Source: JAOUGY01 sp963785075 (lineage in GTDB: Bacteria > Actinomycetota > Acidimicrobiia > Spongiisociales > ZC4RG35). From it: a stretch of 64,000 nt of DNA. Made by a program: the position numbers and the translations under genes. Of this stretch, positions 16,751 through 25,132 are shown piece after piece. Each line of letters opens with the position of its first letter. The first letter of the stretch is position 1. The DNA is taken from assembly GCA_963785075.1 (NCBI GenBank), contig CAWATW010000009.1, positions 186,001 through 250,000 of the forward strand, given 5' to 3'. The notes beneath the pieces are model-generated. The model had not been told where the DNA came from, made no database searches, and saw nothing but the letters and a program-made list of their open reading frames with translations.

Positions 16751-17814
16751 ACCGCCTCCAATCGTCTACGCAAGACCAGCCAACCGGCACCGAACACCGC
16801 CACACACCACGCCGCCAGCGACACCACGTGGGGCAGATACGCCCCGAGACCCTCGCCATACGCGGTGGCTCTGAGGATCGCCTGCACGAGCCCGTAGCTC
16901 GGCAACGCCTGTACCCATGCCGAAGCGGTTCCCGGGAACAGCAAGCCGACGACCGGGATGGCCAGCGGAATCAGGAACAGCATGCTCCAGAAAACGATGC
17001 CGATGAAGTCGCGTCCACTCGATCCCGCGAGCAGCCCGAAGCCGGTGACCAGCACCGAACCGAGCAGCATCACGAGCACGAGCCCAAACGAACGAAGCGA
17101 CGCCAACGCCGCCAGAAGAAGCATCGACTCCGTGAAGGCGAGCAGAGTGCCGAGGACCCCCTTGGCGGCGAGGAACTCGCCGATACGCATGGGCGTGGCC
17201 AGCACAGCGGTCACCGTCCGGGTCTGGATCTCCGTGGCGACGAGGCTCGCCAGGGCGATCGTCTCGACCAGCAGCACCGCGAAGGCAAACAGAGGCCGGA
17301 AGCGCTCACGGAGCGACACCTGGTCGCCCGCCCGGTCCTGACCGAGAATGATCTGCTCCTCCTGGGGTTCCGACACGAGCGGCTGCTCGCCGGCGGCCGC
17401 ATATGCCAGCTCGCGTACCAGGCCCGACACTGCGTCTCGGAGCTGCTCGGGTACCTCGCCTGCCACCAACACCCGGACGGTGGTCTCGGTACCCGCAGCC
17501 ACGCGAGCCACGAAGTCGTCCGGAAAGGAGATGCCGATGGTCACTTCGTCGCCGGCCTCCACCGCCGACTCGAGGGCCGCCGCCGTGTCGTAGCGAACGA
17601 GCGTCACCCCCTCGTCGCCTGCGAACTGGTCGAAGAACGCCTCCAAACCTGTCTGGTGGACGCCCAACTCGATCGTCTCGTCGACCGTGTCGGGGAGCAA
17701 CCAGAAGATCACGACGTAGAAGACGAGACCGAGGATCGTTATGAGCATGTAGAACCGATCGCGGGCGAAGGCCTTCAGGTCTTTTCTCACCACGGCGGCG
17801 ATCCTCCCGATCAT
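16747..17814 (-). CDS. ABC-2 type exporter permease
   Basis: A 355-residue permease paired with the one downstream. MIGRIAAVVRKDLKAFARDRF opens it, followed by the first membrane helix, an external domain of about 160 residues and six helices. LVATEIQTRTVTAVLATPMRIGEFL corresponds to the coupling motif. Its start overlaps the ATPase gene stop by 4 bases and its stop overlaps the next permease start by 4 bases, so the three subunits are translationally coupled and probably form one heteromeric exporter. Confidence 0.87.
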   Translation of the reverse strand: MIGRIAAVVRKDLKAFARDRFYMLITILGLVFYVVIFWLLPDTVDETIELGVHQTGLEAFFDQFAGDEGVTLVRYDTAAALESAVEAGDEVTIGISFPDDFVARVAAGTETTVRVLVAGEVPEQLRDAVSGLVRELAYAAAGEQPLVSEPQEEQIILGQDRAGDQVSLRERFRPLFAFAVLLVETIALASLVATEIQTRTVTAVLATPMRIGEFLAAKGVLGTLLAFTESMLLLAALASLRSFGLVLVMLLGSVLVTGFGLLAGSSGRDFIGIVFWSMLFLIPLAIPVVGLLFPGTASAWVQALPSYGLVQAILRATAYGEGLGAYLPHVVSLAAWCVAVFGAGWLVLRRRLEAV

Positions 17815-18668
17815 TCGGCGAGCCCCCTGCCTGCGTAGGTGACGAAGACATCTTCGAGCGTCGCCTCCTCGGTGTGGACGGTCATCACGTCGCCACGGGC
17901 AAGGGCTTCAGCAAGCTTGTCGTGGTTGGCTTCGCCGTCGAGGGGGATCACCATCTCTGGAGTGTCGCCGTCGTATCGAATGCGAACGGAACGCGTGCCG
18001 TGAGCCAGCTTCAGACGGTCTGGCTCATCGCAGGCCAGGATCGATCCTTCGTTGATGAACGCCACTCGATCGGACAGCTGGTCGGCTTCCATCATGTCGT
18101 GGGTGGTGAGCACCACAGCCGCTCCTCGCTCGGCTTCGGTTTGGATGATCGAGCGAACCGAGCGCGCCGAAACAGGATCGAGTCCGTCCGTTGGCTCGTC
18201 CAGGAACAGCACATCGGGTTGGTTGATCAGCGCTCGGGCCATCATGAGCCGCTGCCGCATGCCCTTCGAATATCCCGACACGCGGTCCGAGGCGCGGTCC
18301 GCCAGCCCCACTCGCCGCAGCAGATCCGTCGGATCGAAGCCTTTCATCCCGAAGAGTTCGGCGAAGAAGCCGAGGTTCTCCCTGGCGCTCATCTGCAGAT
18401 AGAGGTTCTTCTCCTCGAAACACACGCCCATTCGGGCCTGCACCTGCTCGCGCTCGGACGGCATCTCCATCCCGAGCACGACGATCGAGCCACCTGCAGG
18501 ACGGAGCTGACCGGTGAGCATCTTGATGGTGGTGGACTTGCCGGCACCGTTCGGACCCAACAAACCGAAGATCTCCCCGGCGGCGACCCCGAACGAAACC
18601 GAATCCACCGCCTTCTGATCGCCATAGGAGTAGGAGAGATCGGTGACCTCTATCGCTGTTTGAGCCAC
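17811..18668 (-). CDS. ABC transporter ATP-binding protein
   Basis: A 285-residue ATPase that powers the two permeases downstream. Walker A is GLLGPNGAGKST (about residues 35-46), the signature is YSKGMRQRLMMARAL and Walker B is VLFLDEPTDGLDP, followed by the H-loop LTTHDM. The 60-residue C-terminal extension is typical of drug and lipid exporter ATPases. GTG at 18668 has GGAGG five bases upstream; an ATG six codons earlier is less well placed. It is the first gene of the operon. Confidence 0.9.
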   Translation of the reverse strand: MAQTAIEVTDLSYSYGDQKAVDSVSFGVAAGEIFGLLGPNGAGKSTTIKMLTGQLRPAGGSIVVLGMEMPSEREQVQARMGVCFEEKNLYLQMSARENLGFFAELFGMKGFDPTDLLRRVGLADRASDRVSGYSKGMRQRLMMARALINQPDVLFLDEPTDGLDPVSARSVRSIIQTEAERGAAVVLTTHDMMEADQLSDRVAFINEGSILACDEPDRLKLAHGTRSVRIRYDGDTPEMVIPLDGEANHDKLAEALARGDVMTVHTEEATLEDVFVTYAGRGLAE

Positions 18669-18783
18669 GCATACCTCCATGACCACGTTGCTGTTCCATC
18701 AAACGGCACAGGCATGCCCGCGGTCAAGGGTCGAACGCCGGATTGCTCGGGCCATCGTCCCGGCCACGCATAGGATCGGTCGG

Positions 18784-19239
18784 ATGCCGATTTCTGCGCC
18801 GCCTCGAGCACTCATGCGAGTGGTCTGGAAACTCCACAAGCTCGTGTGGCGGGCCTCCGGGGGGAGGTTGGGCCGGCGGATGGGCGGCATGCCGACACTC
18901 GAGCTGACGACCACCGGACACAAGTTCGGAGAGCGGAGAACCATCCTCATCTGGTACCTCGACACAGGCTCCGGGCCGGCGATCGTGGGCACGAACGCCG
19001 GTGCATCGTCCGACCCGGCGTGGGTGAAGAACCTCCGAGCCGATCCCAGAGGCGAGGTGATGATCGACGGCGGTCGAAGGCCGATCGTCGCCCGATTCCT
19101 CGACGGCGACGAACATCGCATGCTGTGGGATCGCTTCAAACAGGCGAACGACGCCTACGCCGGATACGAGACGATGGTGACCGGCCGTGGCATTCCCATC
19201 GTGGTGCTCGAGCCGGCCGCGACCGGCTCAGCCGTCTGA
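18784..19239 (+). CDS. Deazaflavin (F420)-dependent nitroreductase family protein
   Basis: A 151-residue split-barrel protein of the Ddn family. LELTTTGHKFGERRTILIWYL, GPAIVGTNAGASSDPAWVKNL and ADPRGEVMIDGGRRPIVAR are the characteristic blocks. Members reduce quinones or nitro compounds with reduced F420. The start at 18784 is chosen because the frame upstream is not protein-like. Its last 12 bases overlap the converging DUF389 gene. Confidence 0.88.
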   Translation: MPISAPPRALMRVVWKLHKLVWRASGGRLGRRMGGMPTLELTTTGHKFGERRTILIWYLDTGSGPAIVGTNAGASSDPAWVKNLRADPRGEVMIDGGRRPIVARFLDGDEHRMLWDRFKQANDAYAGYETMVTGRGIPIVVLEPAATGSAV

Positions 19240-20265
19240 GCTGATTTCGACTCGTTCCTGCAGGGTCACCTGAAGGTCGACGGTCACCGGCACTCCGAAC
19301 GACGCTGCGAGGGCGGCGGCAAGATCGCCTGTGTCTTCGGGGACCGTGGTACCGGCGAGCGACACGACCACCAGGTCACCGTCGACGAGCACCGAGGTCA
19401 CGCTGTACCCCCGATCGGCGATCCACTCGCTGACCACAGCCTCGGCCCGATCCTGGCGGAAACCCGCCAGAGAGCGACTGGCCCCGTTTGCGAGCAATGC
19501 TCCCAACACGACCACCGACACCGCCACCAGGCCGAGGATCCACACGCGCAGCCCGTCGCGTCCAGCCTCGTACCGACGGACGTCGGCGGCTCCGGTCAGC
19601 ACGAACGTGAGCGCCCCCATGCCGAAGATGGCCGTGGCGTTGGTCAGGAACAACAGAATCGCCCCGGCCGCTGCGGACCACTGGCCAAGCTGCATGGCAA
19701 CCCCGGCGACGCCCAGCGGGGGTACCAGCGCGATCGCCCCCGCAACCCCGGGCAGAGAATCCGACACATCGTGGCGCGAGAGGGCGTAGGCGCCTGCGGC
19801 TCCCGCCGCCATGGCGATCCCGAGGTCGAGCAAGGTGGGGGTGATGCGGGATGCGATCTGCGAGTTCGTCGCCAGGTCGGTGCCGATGCCCCCAGGCCGG
19901 ATATTCCTGCGGCGATATCCGAGGATCAACGAGACCCCGAACGCGATGCCGACCGCCCCTCCGGCGACTGCGACCACGGTCGTGAACCGTCTCGGGTCGG
20001 CGACAACGAACACTCCGCACACGGTGACGCCGGCGCCGACAGCTGCGACCGTCCAGGCTCGCGACCCGATGGCCATCACGACGAAGCCAACACCTGCGAT
20101 GAGCAATCCGATGCCGAGCGTGCGCTGGGGGTCGACCGTCGACCGGGCGGCGCTCACCACCAGGGCCGCAGATGCCGTAGCGAAAGCCCCCCACGCCACC
20201 GGCTGGCGCGCGAACCACGCCCATCGAGGACCTGCGGATGGTCTGTCATCATCGAAGTCTGGCAT
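19228..20265 (-). CDS. DUF389 membrane protein
   Basis: A 345-residue integral membrane protein. The conserved DUF389 core is visible as SRITPTLLDLGIAMAAGAAGAYAL, VAGAIALVPPLGVAGVAM and GAILLFLTNATAIFGMGALTF. About eight hydrophobic segments occupy residues 25-275. The C-terminal 90 residues are a soluble alpha/beta domain (YSVTSVLVDGDLVVVSLAG). The family has no established function, and this copy lacks the usual N-terminal soluble domain. Confidence 0.87.
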   Translation of the reverse strand: MPDFDDDRPSAGPRWAWFARQPVAWGAFATASAALVVSAARSTVDPQRTLGIGLLIAGVGFVVMAIGSRAWTVAAVGAGVTVCGVFVVADPRRFTTVVAVAGGAVGIAFGVSLILGYRRRNIRPGGIGTDLATNSQIASRITPTLLDLGIAMAAGAAGAYALSRHDVSDSLPGVAGAIALVPPLGVAGVAMQLGQWSAAAGAILLFLTNATAIFGMGALTFVLTGAADVRRYEAGRDGLRVWILGLVAVSVVVLGALLANGASRSLAGFRQDRAEAVVSEWIADRGYSVTSVLVDGDLVVVSLAGTTVPEDTGDLAAALAASFGVPVTVDLQVTLQERVEISSDG

Positions 20266-20372
20266 GAGGCGTGTCCGCTGACGGGGAACAACGTGACCTC
20301 ATGCCCTTGTGACGGCACACGGTTCTGACCACGATGGAGTCGAGTCCGCGTGGGCTCGGAAGGAGGTCGACC

Positions 20373-20729
20373 ATGGTGCTTCGCGAGCGCGAGTTCACGG
20401 CGGTCGATCACAAGCCGGCGACATTCGTAACGGAATGGATCGTCGGGATCGTCGGTGCGCTGACAACCGCGATCGGTCTGTGGATGTATCACGGACCAGC
20501 GGATGGCGTGCTGTCGATCTTCGGATGGGAGTGGAACGTTGCCGAGCTGAATGAGGCTTGGCCGTTCACCGTGATCGTCGTTGGAGCGATGATCATGGCC
20601 GGCGTGTTCGCACGTCTCTCCCAAAGGCTGTCGATGGACGGCCCGACAACCAAGGCATACGTGTCCACCGGGTTGACGGTGGCATCGCTGCTGTTGGCAC
20701 TCACATACGCCTTGATTTGGATCTTCTGA
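20373..20729 (+). CDS. Small membrane protein, paralogue of the one at 31926
   Basis: A 118-residue protein. ATG at 20373 follows a strong AGGAGG six bases upstream. Three membrane segments are visible: TEWIVGIVGALTTAIGLWM, TVIVVGAMIMAGVFA and VASLLLALTYALIWIF. The first two and the intervening WNVAELNEAWPF correspond to EWAMGIIGAIGVFLGLFI and WRVGEISSAWAYGF in the 96-residue protein at 31926. Both have strong ribosome binding sites and stand alone, and each is followed closely by hairpins. The function is unknown. Confidence 0.7.
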   Translation: MVLREREFTAVDHKPATFVTEWIVGIVGALTTAIGLWMYHGPADGVLSIFGWEWNVAELNEAWPFTVIVVGAMIMAGVFARLSQRLSMDGPTTKAYVSTGLTVASLLLALTYALIWIF

Positions 20730-20747
20730 TTCCGAGGCGCTTGAGCT

Positions 20748-20788
20748 GACCACCGTCCCCAGGTCGGGAGGAGCCGGGGACGGTGGTC
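20748..20788. terminator. Hairpin terminator, first of two
   Basis: GACCACCGTCCCC at 20748-20760 pairs perfectly with GGGGACGGTGGTC at 20776-20788 around a 15-base loop, 18 bases after the stop of the small membrane protein gene. Confidence 0.8.
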
Positions 20789-20811
20789 GCCGTCATGGGA
20801 CCCGCAAACGT

Positions 20812-20843
20812 ACGGGAGCCCCCGACGGATCGAGGGCTCCCGT
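20812..20843. terminator. Hairpin terminator, second of two
   Basis: ACGGGAGCCC at 20812-20821 pairs with GGGCTCCCGT at 20834-20843. It lies 23 bases beyond the first hairpin and between the converging small membrane gene and the cysteine-rich gene, so it may insulate both directions. Confidence 0.75.
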
Positions 20844-20890
20844 GTGATCGCAGTCTCATCGAGACCATACGATGCTCGAACGACGTCTTG

Positions 20891-21070
20891 TCAGACGCTC
20901 GGTTCTACCGGTTCGGGCTTGGCGTCGAGCGACGGCGCGAGAACGTGTGCCTCGCACACGCATTTCGGCACCGAGCAACCGACTTCGGCATGATGTTCCT
21001 TGCGGGGATGGCCGCATCCCAGACACCGCTGGCGACCGCCATCGACCGACCGACGCACGTTCTTCTTCAC
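20891..21070 (-). CDS. 59-residue cysteine-rich (zinc-ribbon-like) protein coupled to the RRM gene
   Basis: GTG at 21070 overlaps the TGA stop of the RRM gene in the sequence GTGA, a classic coupling arrangement. The 59-residue product starts MKKNVRRSVDGGRQ, and its middle contains RCLGCGHPRKEHH and GCSVPKCVCEAH. The six cysteines (16, 19, 32, 37, 39 and the nearby histidines at 21, 26 and 27) can bind one zinc. The tail is acidic and proline-rich. The other frames here lack such order. It probably works with the RNA-binding protein, for example as a zinc-bearing partner. The role is inferred. Confidence 0.62.
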   Translation of the reverse strand: MKKNVRRSVDGGRQRCLGCGHPRKEHHAEVGCSVPKCVCEAHVLAPSLDAKPEPVEPSV

Positions 21071-21318
21071 CGGCGCGGCTTCGCGATGTTCACGGTGAGG
21101 TCACGACCATCGAGGTTCTTGCCATTGAGCGCCCCGATGGCGGCATCGGCCTCCTCGGAGTTCGACATCTCGACGAACCCGAACCCGCGCGAGCGGCCCG
21201 AGTCCCGGTCGGTCACGACTTGTGCGCGTTCGACCTGACCGTGTTCGCCAAAGACCCGCTCGAGGTCGGTGGACGTGGTGTTGAACGTGAGGTTTCCCAC
21301 GTAGAGATTGGTGGACAT
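21067..21318 (-). CDS. RRM-type RNA-binding protein
   Basis: An 83-residue single RNA recognition motif. RNP2 is LYVGNL (residues 5-10) and RNP1 is RGFGFVEM (residues 44-51), both with the aromatic positions that stack on RNA. The spacing fits the glycine-rich and cyanobacterial Rbp type proteins, but without the glycine tail. ATG at 21318 follows GAGGAGC. It shares a GTGA overlap with the downstream cysteine-rich gene. About 200 bases separate it from the next gene upstream, leaving room for a regulated 5' leader, as is known for cold-responsive RRM genes. Confidence 0.9.
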   Translation of the reverse strand: MSTNLYVGNLTFNTTSTDLERVFGEHGQVERAQVVTDRDSGRSRGFGFVEMSNSEEADAAIGALNGKNLDGRDLTVNIAKPRR

Positions 21319-21515
21319 TGTTGCTCCTCTCTGAAGCATGATTCCGTCGGGGGCTGAACGCCCGCTGAGATGCGACGGAAACCGAGTCCAATAGGTTTCG
21401 GAGCGAAGCAATTCATGCGGTGATCCCGCCGGACGAAAGCGTGCGGGATCAGGCGTGGTACGCAATCGACGTACCGTTTGGCCAAGTGTAGTCCGATGAG
21501 CCCGCTATGTCGGGC

Positions 21516-21743
21516 TCAGGCCACTCTGAGTTGGGTTTCGACGAGGGTCAGGTCGCGGGTCGGGATCGACTCCGTACCTGCCTCTCCTCGAAGGAGGATG
21601 CACCAAACGTCGTAGGCGACCTCGATTCCGAGGTATTCGCCGACTGAGACGTGTCCGGTCCGGGTCGTCGCCTGGTACATGTGACCTCGTCGAAGGTTGT
21701 TGAGGTCGATGGCCGCCGTGTGCGGCCGTATTGCTGTCGTCAT
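21516..21743 (-). CDS. Small hypothetical protein
   Basis: A 75-residue protein starting MTTAIRPHTAAIDLNNL at 21743 with AGAAGAGA upstream. The predicted strands (HVSVGEYLGIEVAYDVWCILL, SIPTRDLTLVETQL) suggest a small beta barrel of the kind seen in many short actinobacterial proteins. No family is recognised. It lies on the same strand as the RRM gene, 197 bases upstream of it, and shortly after the 86-residue gene at 22084. Confidence 0.55.
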   Translation of the reverse strand: MTTAIRPHTAAIDLNNLRRGHMYQATTRTGHVSVGEYLGIEVAYDVWCILLRGEAGTESIPTRDLTLVETQLRVA

Positions 21744-21823
21744 ACGTATCTCTTCTATGTGTCTGTTGGTTCGTCGGCATCTTTTCGATGCGGATGAACG
21801 GTTATGTGGATTGCCACCGATCA

Positions 21824-22084
21824 TCAGGTGTCGTCGCTCTCGATTCCGAGCTCGACGAAGATTCGGTGGCGTTCTTCTTCGTAGTCGTCGAGGCTCACTT
21901 GGCCACCGGCGTGCCGCTCGCTGAGGATCCTGAACTCCTCCATGAGAGCTGCCTCGTCGACCGGGCTGTCTGGCTCCGGGCTGTCGGCGGCAGCTTGCCG
22001 CCGCTGGCGCTTCGCCTCTTGACGCTCTTCTCTGGCCCGTTCCCGGGCCCGCTTTGCCATTCCTTCGCCGCCCCGTCTCGCCAT
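21824..22084 (-). CDS. Small charged protein with SHOCT-like C-terminus
   Basis: An 86-residue protein. The N-terminal 35 residues are a strongly basic helix (MAKRARERAREERQEAKRQ). The C-terminal part, ALMEEFRILSERHAGGQVS followed by LDDYEEERHRIFVELG, has the helix-turn-helix layout of short SHOCT-type oligomerisation segments. The basic helix could bind nucleic acid or membrane. The start at 22084 (MARRGGEG) and an internal ATG at 22060 are both possible. Its function is unknown. Confidence 0.6.
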   Translation of the reverse strand: MARRGGEGMAKRARERAREERQEAKRQRRQAAADSPEPDSPVDEAALMEEFRILSERHAGGQVSLDDYEEERHRIFVELGIESDDT

Positions 22085-22457
22085 GTCAGGATTCCCAACG
22101 CTGGTCGAGGGTCCGCTCATCACGGGTTTCTGTGCACCGATGAGTGAGATGTGTCATGTCGACCTCCTGCGGGCGTCCCCGGACGCCATGTATGTCCGAT
22201 CGGTCAGCTCGCATGGCGCGATCGGGAGATCAACTCGACGGGAGCGAAAGGGGGTTCAAGGTGGAACTACCCGCCGCAGCACGCCGTGTGCTGGATGCTC
22301 CTGGAAGACACGAGGAACGAGTGCCGGTCCGTCTTGGGGACGGCGCTATCGGGGCCCGAACCTTCGGGCTCTGGACCACAGTAGCCGGATTCGTCGGCTT
22401 GTCACACTGGAGTCGACGGGGTCCAACCTCGATTCGGACCTTCTAGCGTCGTGCGGC
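22085..22457. other. Gene-free stretch before the nitroreductase
   Basis: This 373-base stretch has open frames on both strands, but none has a convincing start, codon pattern or domain. It should hold the divergent promoters for the genes at 22084 and 22458. No strong hairpin or repeat is seen. Confidence 0.4.
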
Positions 22458-23129
22458 ATGAGCGCCCGCACCATTCGATACCGGCCCGACCGCCTCTCCG
22501 AGGATGAGATGACACGGCGGGCCTCCGAGTTCTACTCCGAGATGGCGCAACGACGCAGTGTGCGCACGTTCAGTGCCGACCCGGTTCCCCTGCCCTTGGT
22601 CGAGCGCGCCGTCCATGCGGCCTCGACTGCGCCGTCGGGCGCCCACCGCCAACCTTGGACGTTTGTGGTGGTCGGCGATCCAGCCACGAAACGATCGATT
22701 CGACAGGCCGCCGAGGACGAGGAACGCGAGAACTACGAAGGCGGTCGACTGCCCGACCATTGGCGAGGAGCACTGGAACCGCTGGGCACCGATTGGCGCA
22801 AGCAGTACCTCGAGACGGTCCCTTGGATCGTGGTGCTCTTCGAACAACGATACGGCGTCGACGACGCCGGCGCGAGGATCCACCACTTCTACGTCAAGGA
22901 ATCGGTGGGCATCGCGGCCGGCATCTTCATCACTGCGCTGCATCACATCGGCCTGGCGACGCTGACACACACTCCGTCTCCGATGGCGTTCCTCTCCAGG
23001 CTGCTGGGACGACCCGAGAACGAACGCCCATTCTGTCTCTTCCCGGTCGGATACCCGGCCGCCGACTGTGAGGTGCCGGACCTGAGCCGCAAGCCACTCG
23101 ATCAGGTGATGGTCCGCTTCGACCGGTAG
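22458..23129 (+). CDS. Nitroreductase family flavoprotein (iodotyrosine deiodinase/BluB-like)
   Basis: A 223-residue FMN enzyme. QRRSVRTFSADPVPLPLVE is the FMN-binding opening (RRSxRxF), ASTAPSGAHRQPWTFVVV the second flavin contact, and HHIGLATLTHTPSP the C-terminal flavin loop. The combination with an internal lid rich in charged residues (EDEERENYEGGRLPDHWR) resembles the reductive dehalogenase-like IYD subgroup more than classic NfsA/B. The likely activity is reductive cleavage or oxidation of an unknown aromatic substrate. ATG at 22458 fits the family N-terminus. Confidence 0.85.
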   Translation: MSARTIRYRPDRLSEDEMTRRASEFYSEMAQRRSVRTFSADPVPLPLVERAVHAASTAPSGAHRQPWTFVVVGDPATKRSIRQAAEDEERENYEGGRLPDHWRGALEPLGTDWRKQYLETVPWIVVLFEQRYGVDDAGARIHHFYVKESVGIAAGIFITALHHIGLATLTHTPSPMAFLSRLLGRPENERPFCLFPVGYPAADCEVPDLSRKPLDQVMVRFDR

Positions 23130-23168
23130 CGGGGGTTCGCCGCCGGACCATGGGCGAGGATCCGCCTC

Positions 23169-25022
23169 CTACTCCTCCTCGCCCCCGACACCTTCGCTTC
23201 CGAGGAACCGGCCGTACCACTCGGCTATGGCTTCGGCAGTTCCGCCGGTGTCGAGCACTTCCGAAAGGTCCTCTGCCTGCGATGCCCCGATGCGAATCGT
23301 CGACCCCGTCGTCCAAGTGCCGCCGGGGAGCCACAGCAACCGCCCGGCCAGCAGTTCTCCTGGTGTGTGGACCGTGGAGCGAGTCCCCTCGGTCACCGTC
23401 ACCCGTTCGCCAGAGCGCGTGTCGACGACCGTGCAGCCACCGGCTCCGGCGGGGTCGGCGACTTCCAAGATCGTCAGGTTCGAATCCGTCCAGCGGGACG
23501 ACGCCTCACGTTCCTGTTCTGACAGCAGCGGGCCCATGGTGGACAGGAAGGTGGACACTCCTGCCCCGTCGAACATCGACACCTCCTGGAGGAAGGTGTC
23601 GTCGAACAGGCCGAGGATCCGCTCCTGAACACCCCGTGCTGCGATCAGAGTGAGCAGGGCGAACTCCTCCCCCGACGCGGGGTTGGTCACGAACATCCGG
23701 AGCTTTGCCATCAGCGCCCGCTCGAAGGCTCCTGGTGTGGTGAGTGGCTTGCCGAGGTGGCACTGCTTGTACTTCCTGCCGGAGCCACACGGGCACGGGT
23801 CGTTTCGACCTGTGTCGCCGGCGTCCATCTGCGCATCGCCGAACAGCTCCGACACCGCCGACCCTTCCCCGCCGACGCGGTTGAGCATGGTCACCGCTCG
23901 TTGGTATTCGCTGCGCATGATGAGGTAGGTTGCTAGCTCGAGCGATGCAGGCGCAAAATCCCTGTCGAAGGCATGGGCGTCCTCCAGATCACGCTCCGCC
24001 GCCAACACATCATTCGCCGCCTCGTGGAACGCGGCTCGCACCACGAGCGCCGGCGCCGCCCGACGTCCGGCACCATCGACCACATCATCGAGCCAGCCGG
24101 CCACTCGCTCGTCGTCGAGCAACTCCCCGCGTCGAAGCCAGTCGCGGAAACCGAGCGCCACGGCACTGTGCCCCAGCAACACGCAAACTCGGCGCGCGTC
24201 GGTTTCGGGCTGGCAGGTGGCTTCGATGACCTCGAGAAAAGCCTCTACGCAACACTCATCCATGCCCCAACGTTGGGCGATGGGACCAACCACCTCGTCG
24301 AGTAGTTCACCGGCACCCGGGGCGAATTCGGCGCCGACCTCGCCGATGAATCCGTGTTCGGTCTCGAGCTCGGCGGATGCGATGAGATCGGCGATCGGAT
24401 GCGTCGCCACTCTGAACGCATCCTCGTCGGTGGCGAGCAGGGGCAGCACCACGTCCTCCACCGGGACCGTGCCTTGTCCTTGCGTTGCGAGATCGAACAT
24501 CTCCCGCACACGCGCAACGACCGGCGCAGGGTCTAGGAGAGCATCTGCCGGATCGACCATGAGAACGCCGCGAGATCGCCGCACGGTCACGATGTCGCCG
24601 GCGCCGAAGCCGCCCAGCCAGCCGGCCGGTCCGACGAGGAACGGATCGTCCTCCGGCTGCTCGACGATCACCTGCTCACCTGTCGGGGTCCGGAAGCTGT
24701 CGGAGTTGTCCCAATCGAGGACCATCAGGTCCGGGACCATGGCGATCGAATCGGCTTCGACCTCTTCCTCCGACAGCCGGTGTGAGAGCACGACGCTGTC
24801 GAGAAGGACGTCGAGTCGCCGCACGTCCTCGCCCAGGACGAGGAACAACCCGCTGTCGATCAGCACATCGTCGAGCCGCATGGCCGGCTCGACTCCGGCC
24901 GCGATCGCATCTGCGGCAAGAGCGGTGTGTTCGAGGGACCAGTAGAGAAGGTCGTCGAAGTCGACCACGCCGTCACCCACGTGATCGGCCACTGCCGAGA
25001 GGATCGAGGCGTCTTCGCTCAC
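23169..25022 (-). CDS. SEC-C motif protein with large helical flanks
   Basis: A 617-residue cytoplasmic protein. The SEC-C zinc motif TGRNDPCPCGSGRKYKQCH lies in the middle, at about residues 404-422, rather than at the C-terminus as in SecA. The flanking 400 and 190 residues are mostly helical and strand mixtures with tetratricopeptide-like parts (FAPASLELATYLIMRSEYQ). Proteins of this type are common in actinobacteria and are of unknown function; SEC-C usually binds zinc and mediates protein contacts. The start MSEDASILSA at 25022 is supported by protein-like composition. Confidence 0.82.
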   Translation of the reverse strand: MSEDASILSAVADHVGDGVVDFDDLLYWSLEHTALAADAIAAGVEPAMRLDDVLIDSGLFLVLGEDVRRLDVLLDSVVLSHRLSEEEVEADSIAMVPDLMVLDWDNSDSFRTPTGEQVIVEQPEDDPFLVGPAGWLGGFGAGDIVTVRRSRGVLMVDPADALLDPAPVVARVREMFDLATQGQGTVPVEDVVLPLLATDEDAFRVATHPIADLIASAELETEHGFIGEVGAEFAPGAGELLDEVVGPIAQRWGMDECCVEAFLEVIEATCQPETDARRVCVLLGHSAVALGFRDWLRRGELLDDERVAGWLDDVVDGAGRRAAPALVVRAAFHEAANDVLAAERDLEDAHAFDRDFAPASLELATYLIMRSEYQRAVTMLNRVGGEGSAVSELFGDAQMDAGDTGRNDPCPCGSGRKYKQCHLGKPLTTPGAFERALMAKLRMFVTNPASGEEFALLTLIAARGVQERILGLFDDTFLQEVSMFDGAGVSTFLSTMGPLLSEQEREASSRWTDSNLTILEVADPAGAGGCTVVDTRSGERVTVTEGTRSTVHTPGELLAGRLLWLPGGTWTTGSTIRIGASQAEDLSEVLDTGGTAEAIAEWYGRFLGSEGVGGEEE

Positions 25023-25132
25023 ACCACCAGGCTATCGGACTCAAGGCACACCCAAGGTCGACCTTTGCCCCTGGTCGCTGCGCCTCCGTTGCGCATACGT
25101 TGATTGGCGAGCCTTCGAAAGGGATCGGTCTC

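Noticed and set aside
15626..17838. Long open frames on the plus strand across the ABC exporter genes (also across 2946-5200, 29384-30955 and 35884-37824).
   Set aside because: They are opposite-strand shadows of high-GC genes. Their products are His/Arg/Gln-rich without domains, while the other strand encodes clear protein families.
22144..22446. A rightward 100-codon frame before the nitroreductase gene.
   Set aside because: It has no domain, no plausible ribosome site and a mixed composition like neighbouring shadow frames; the region is more likely a promoter.
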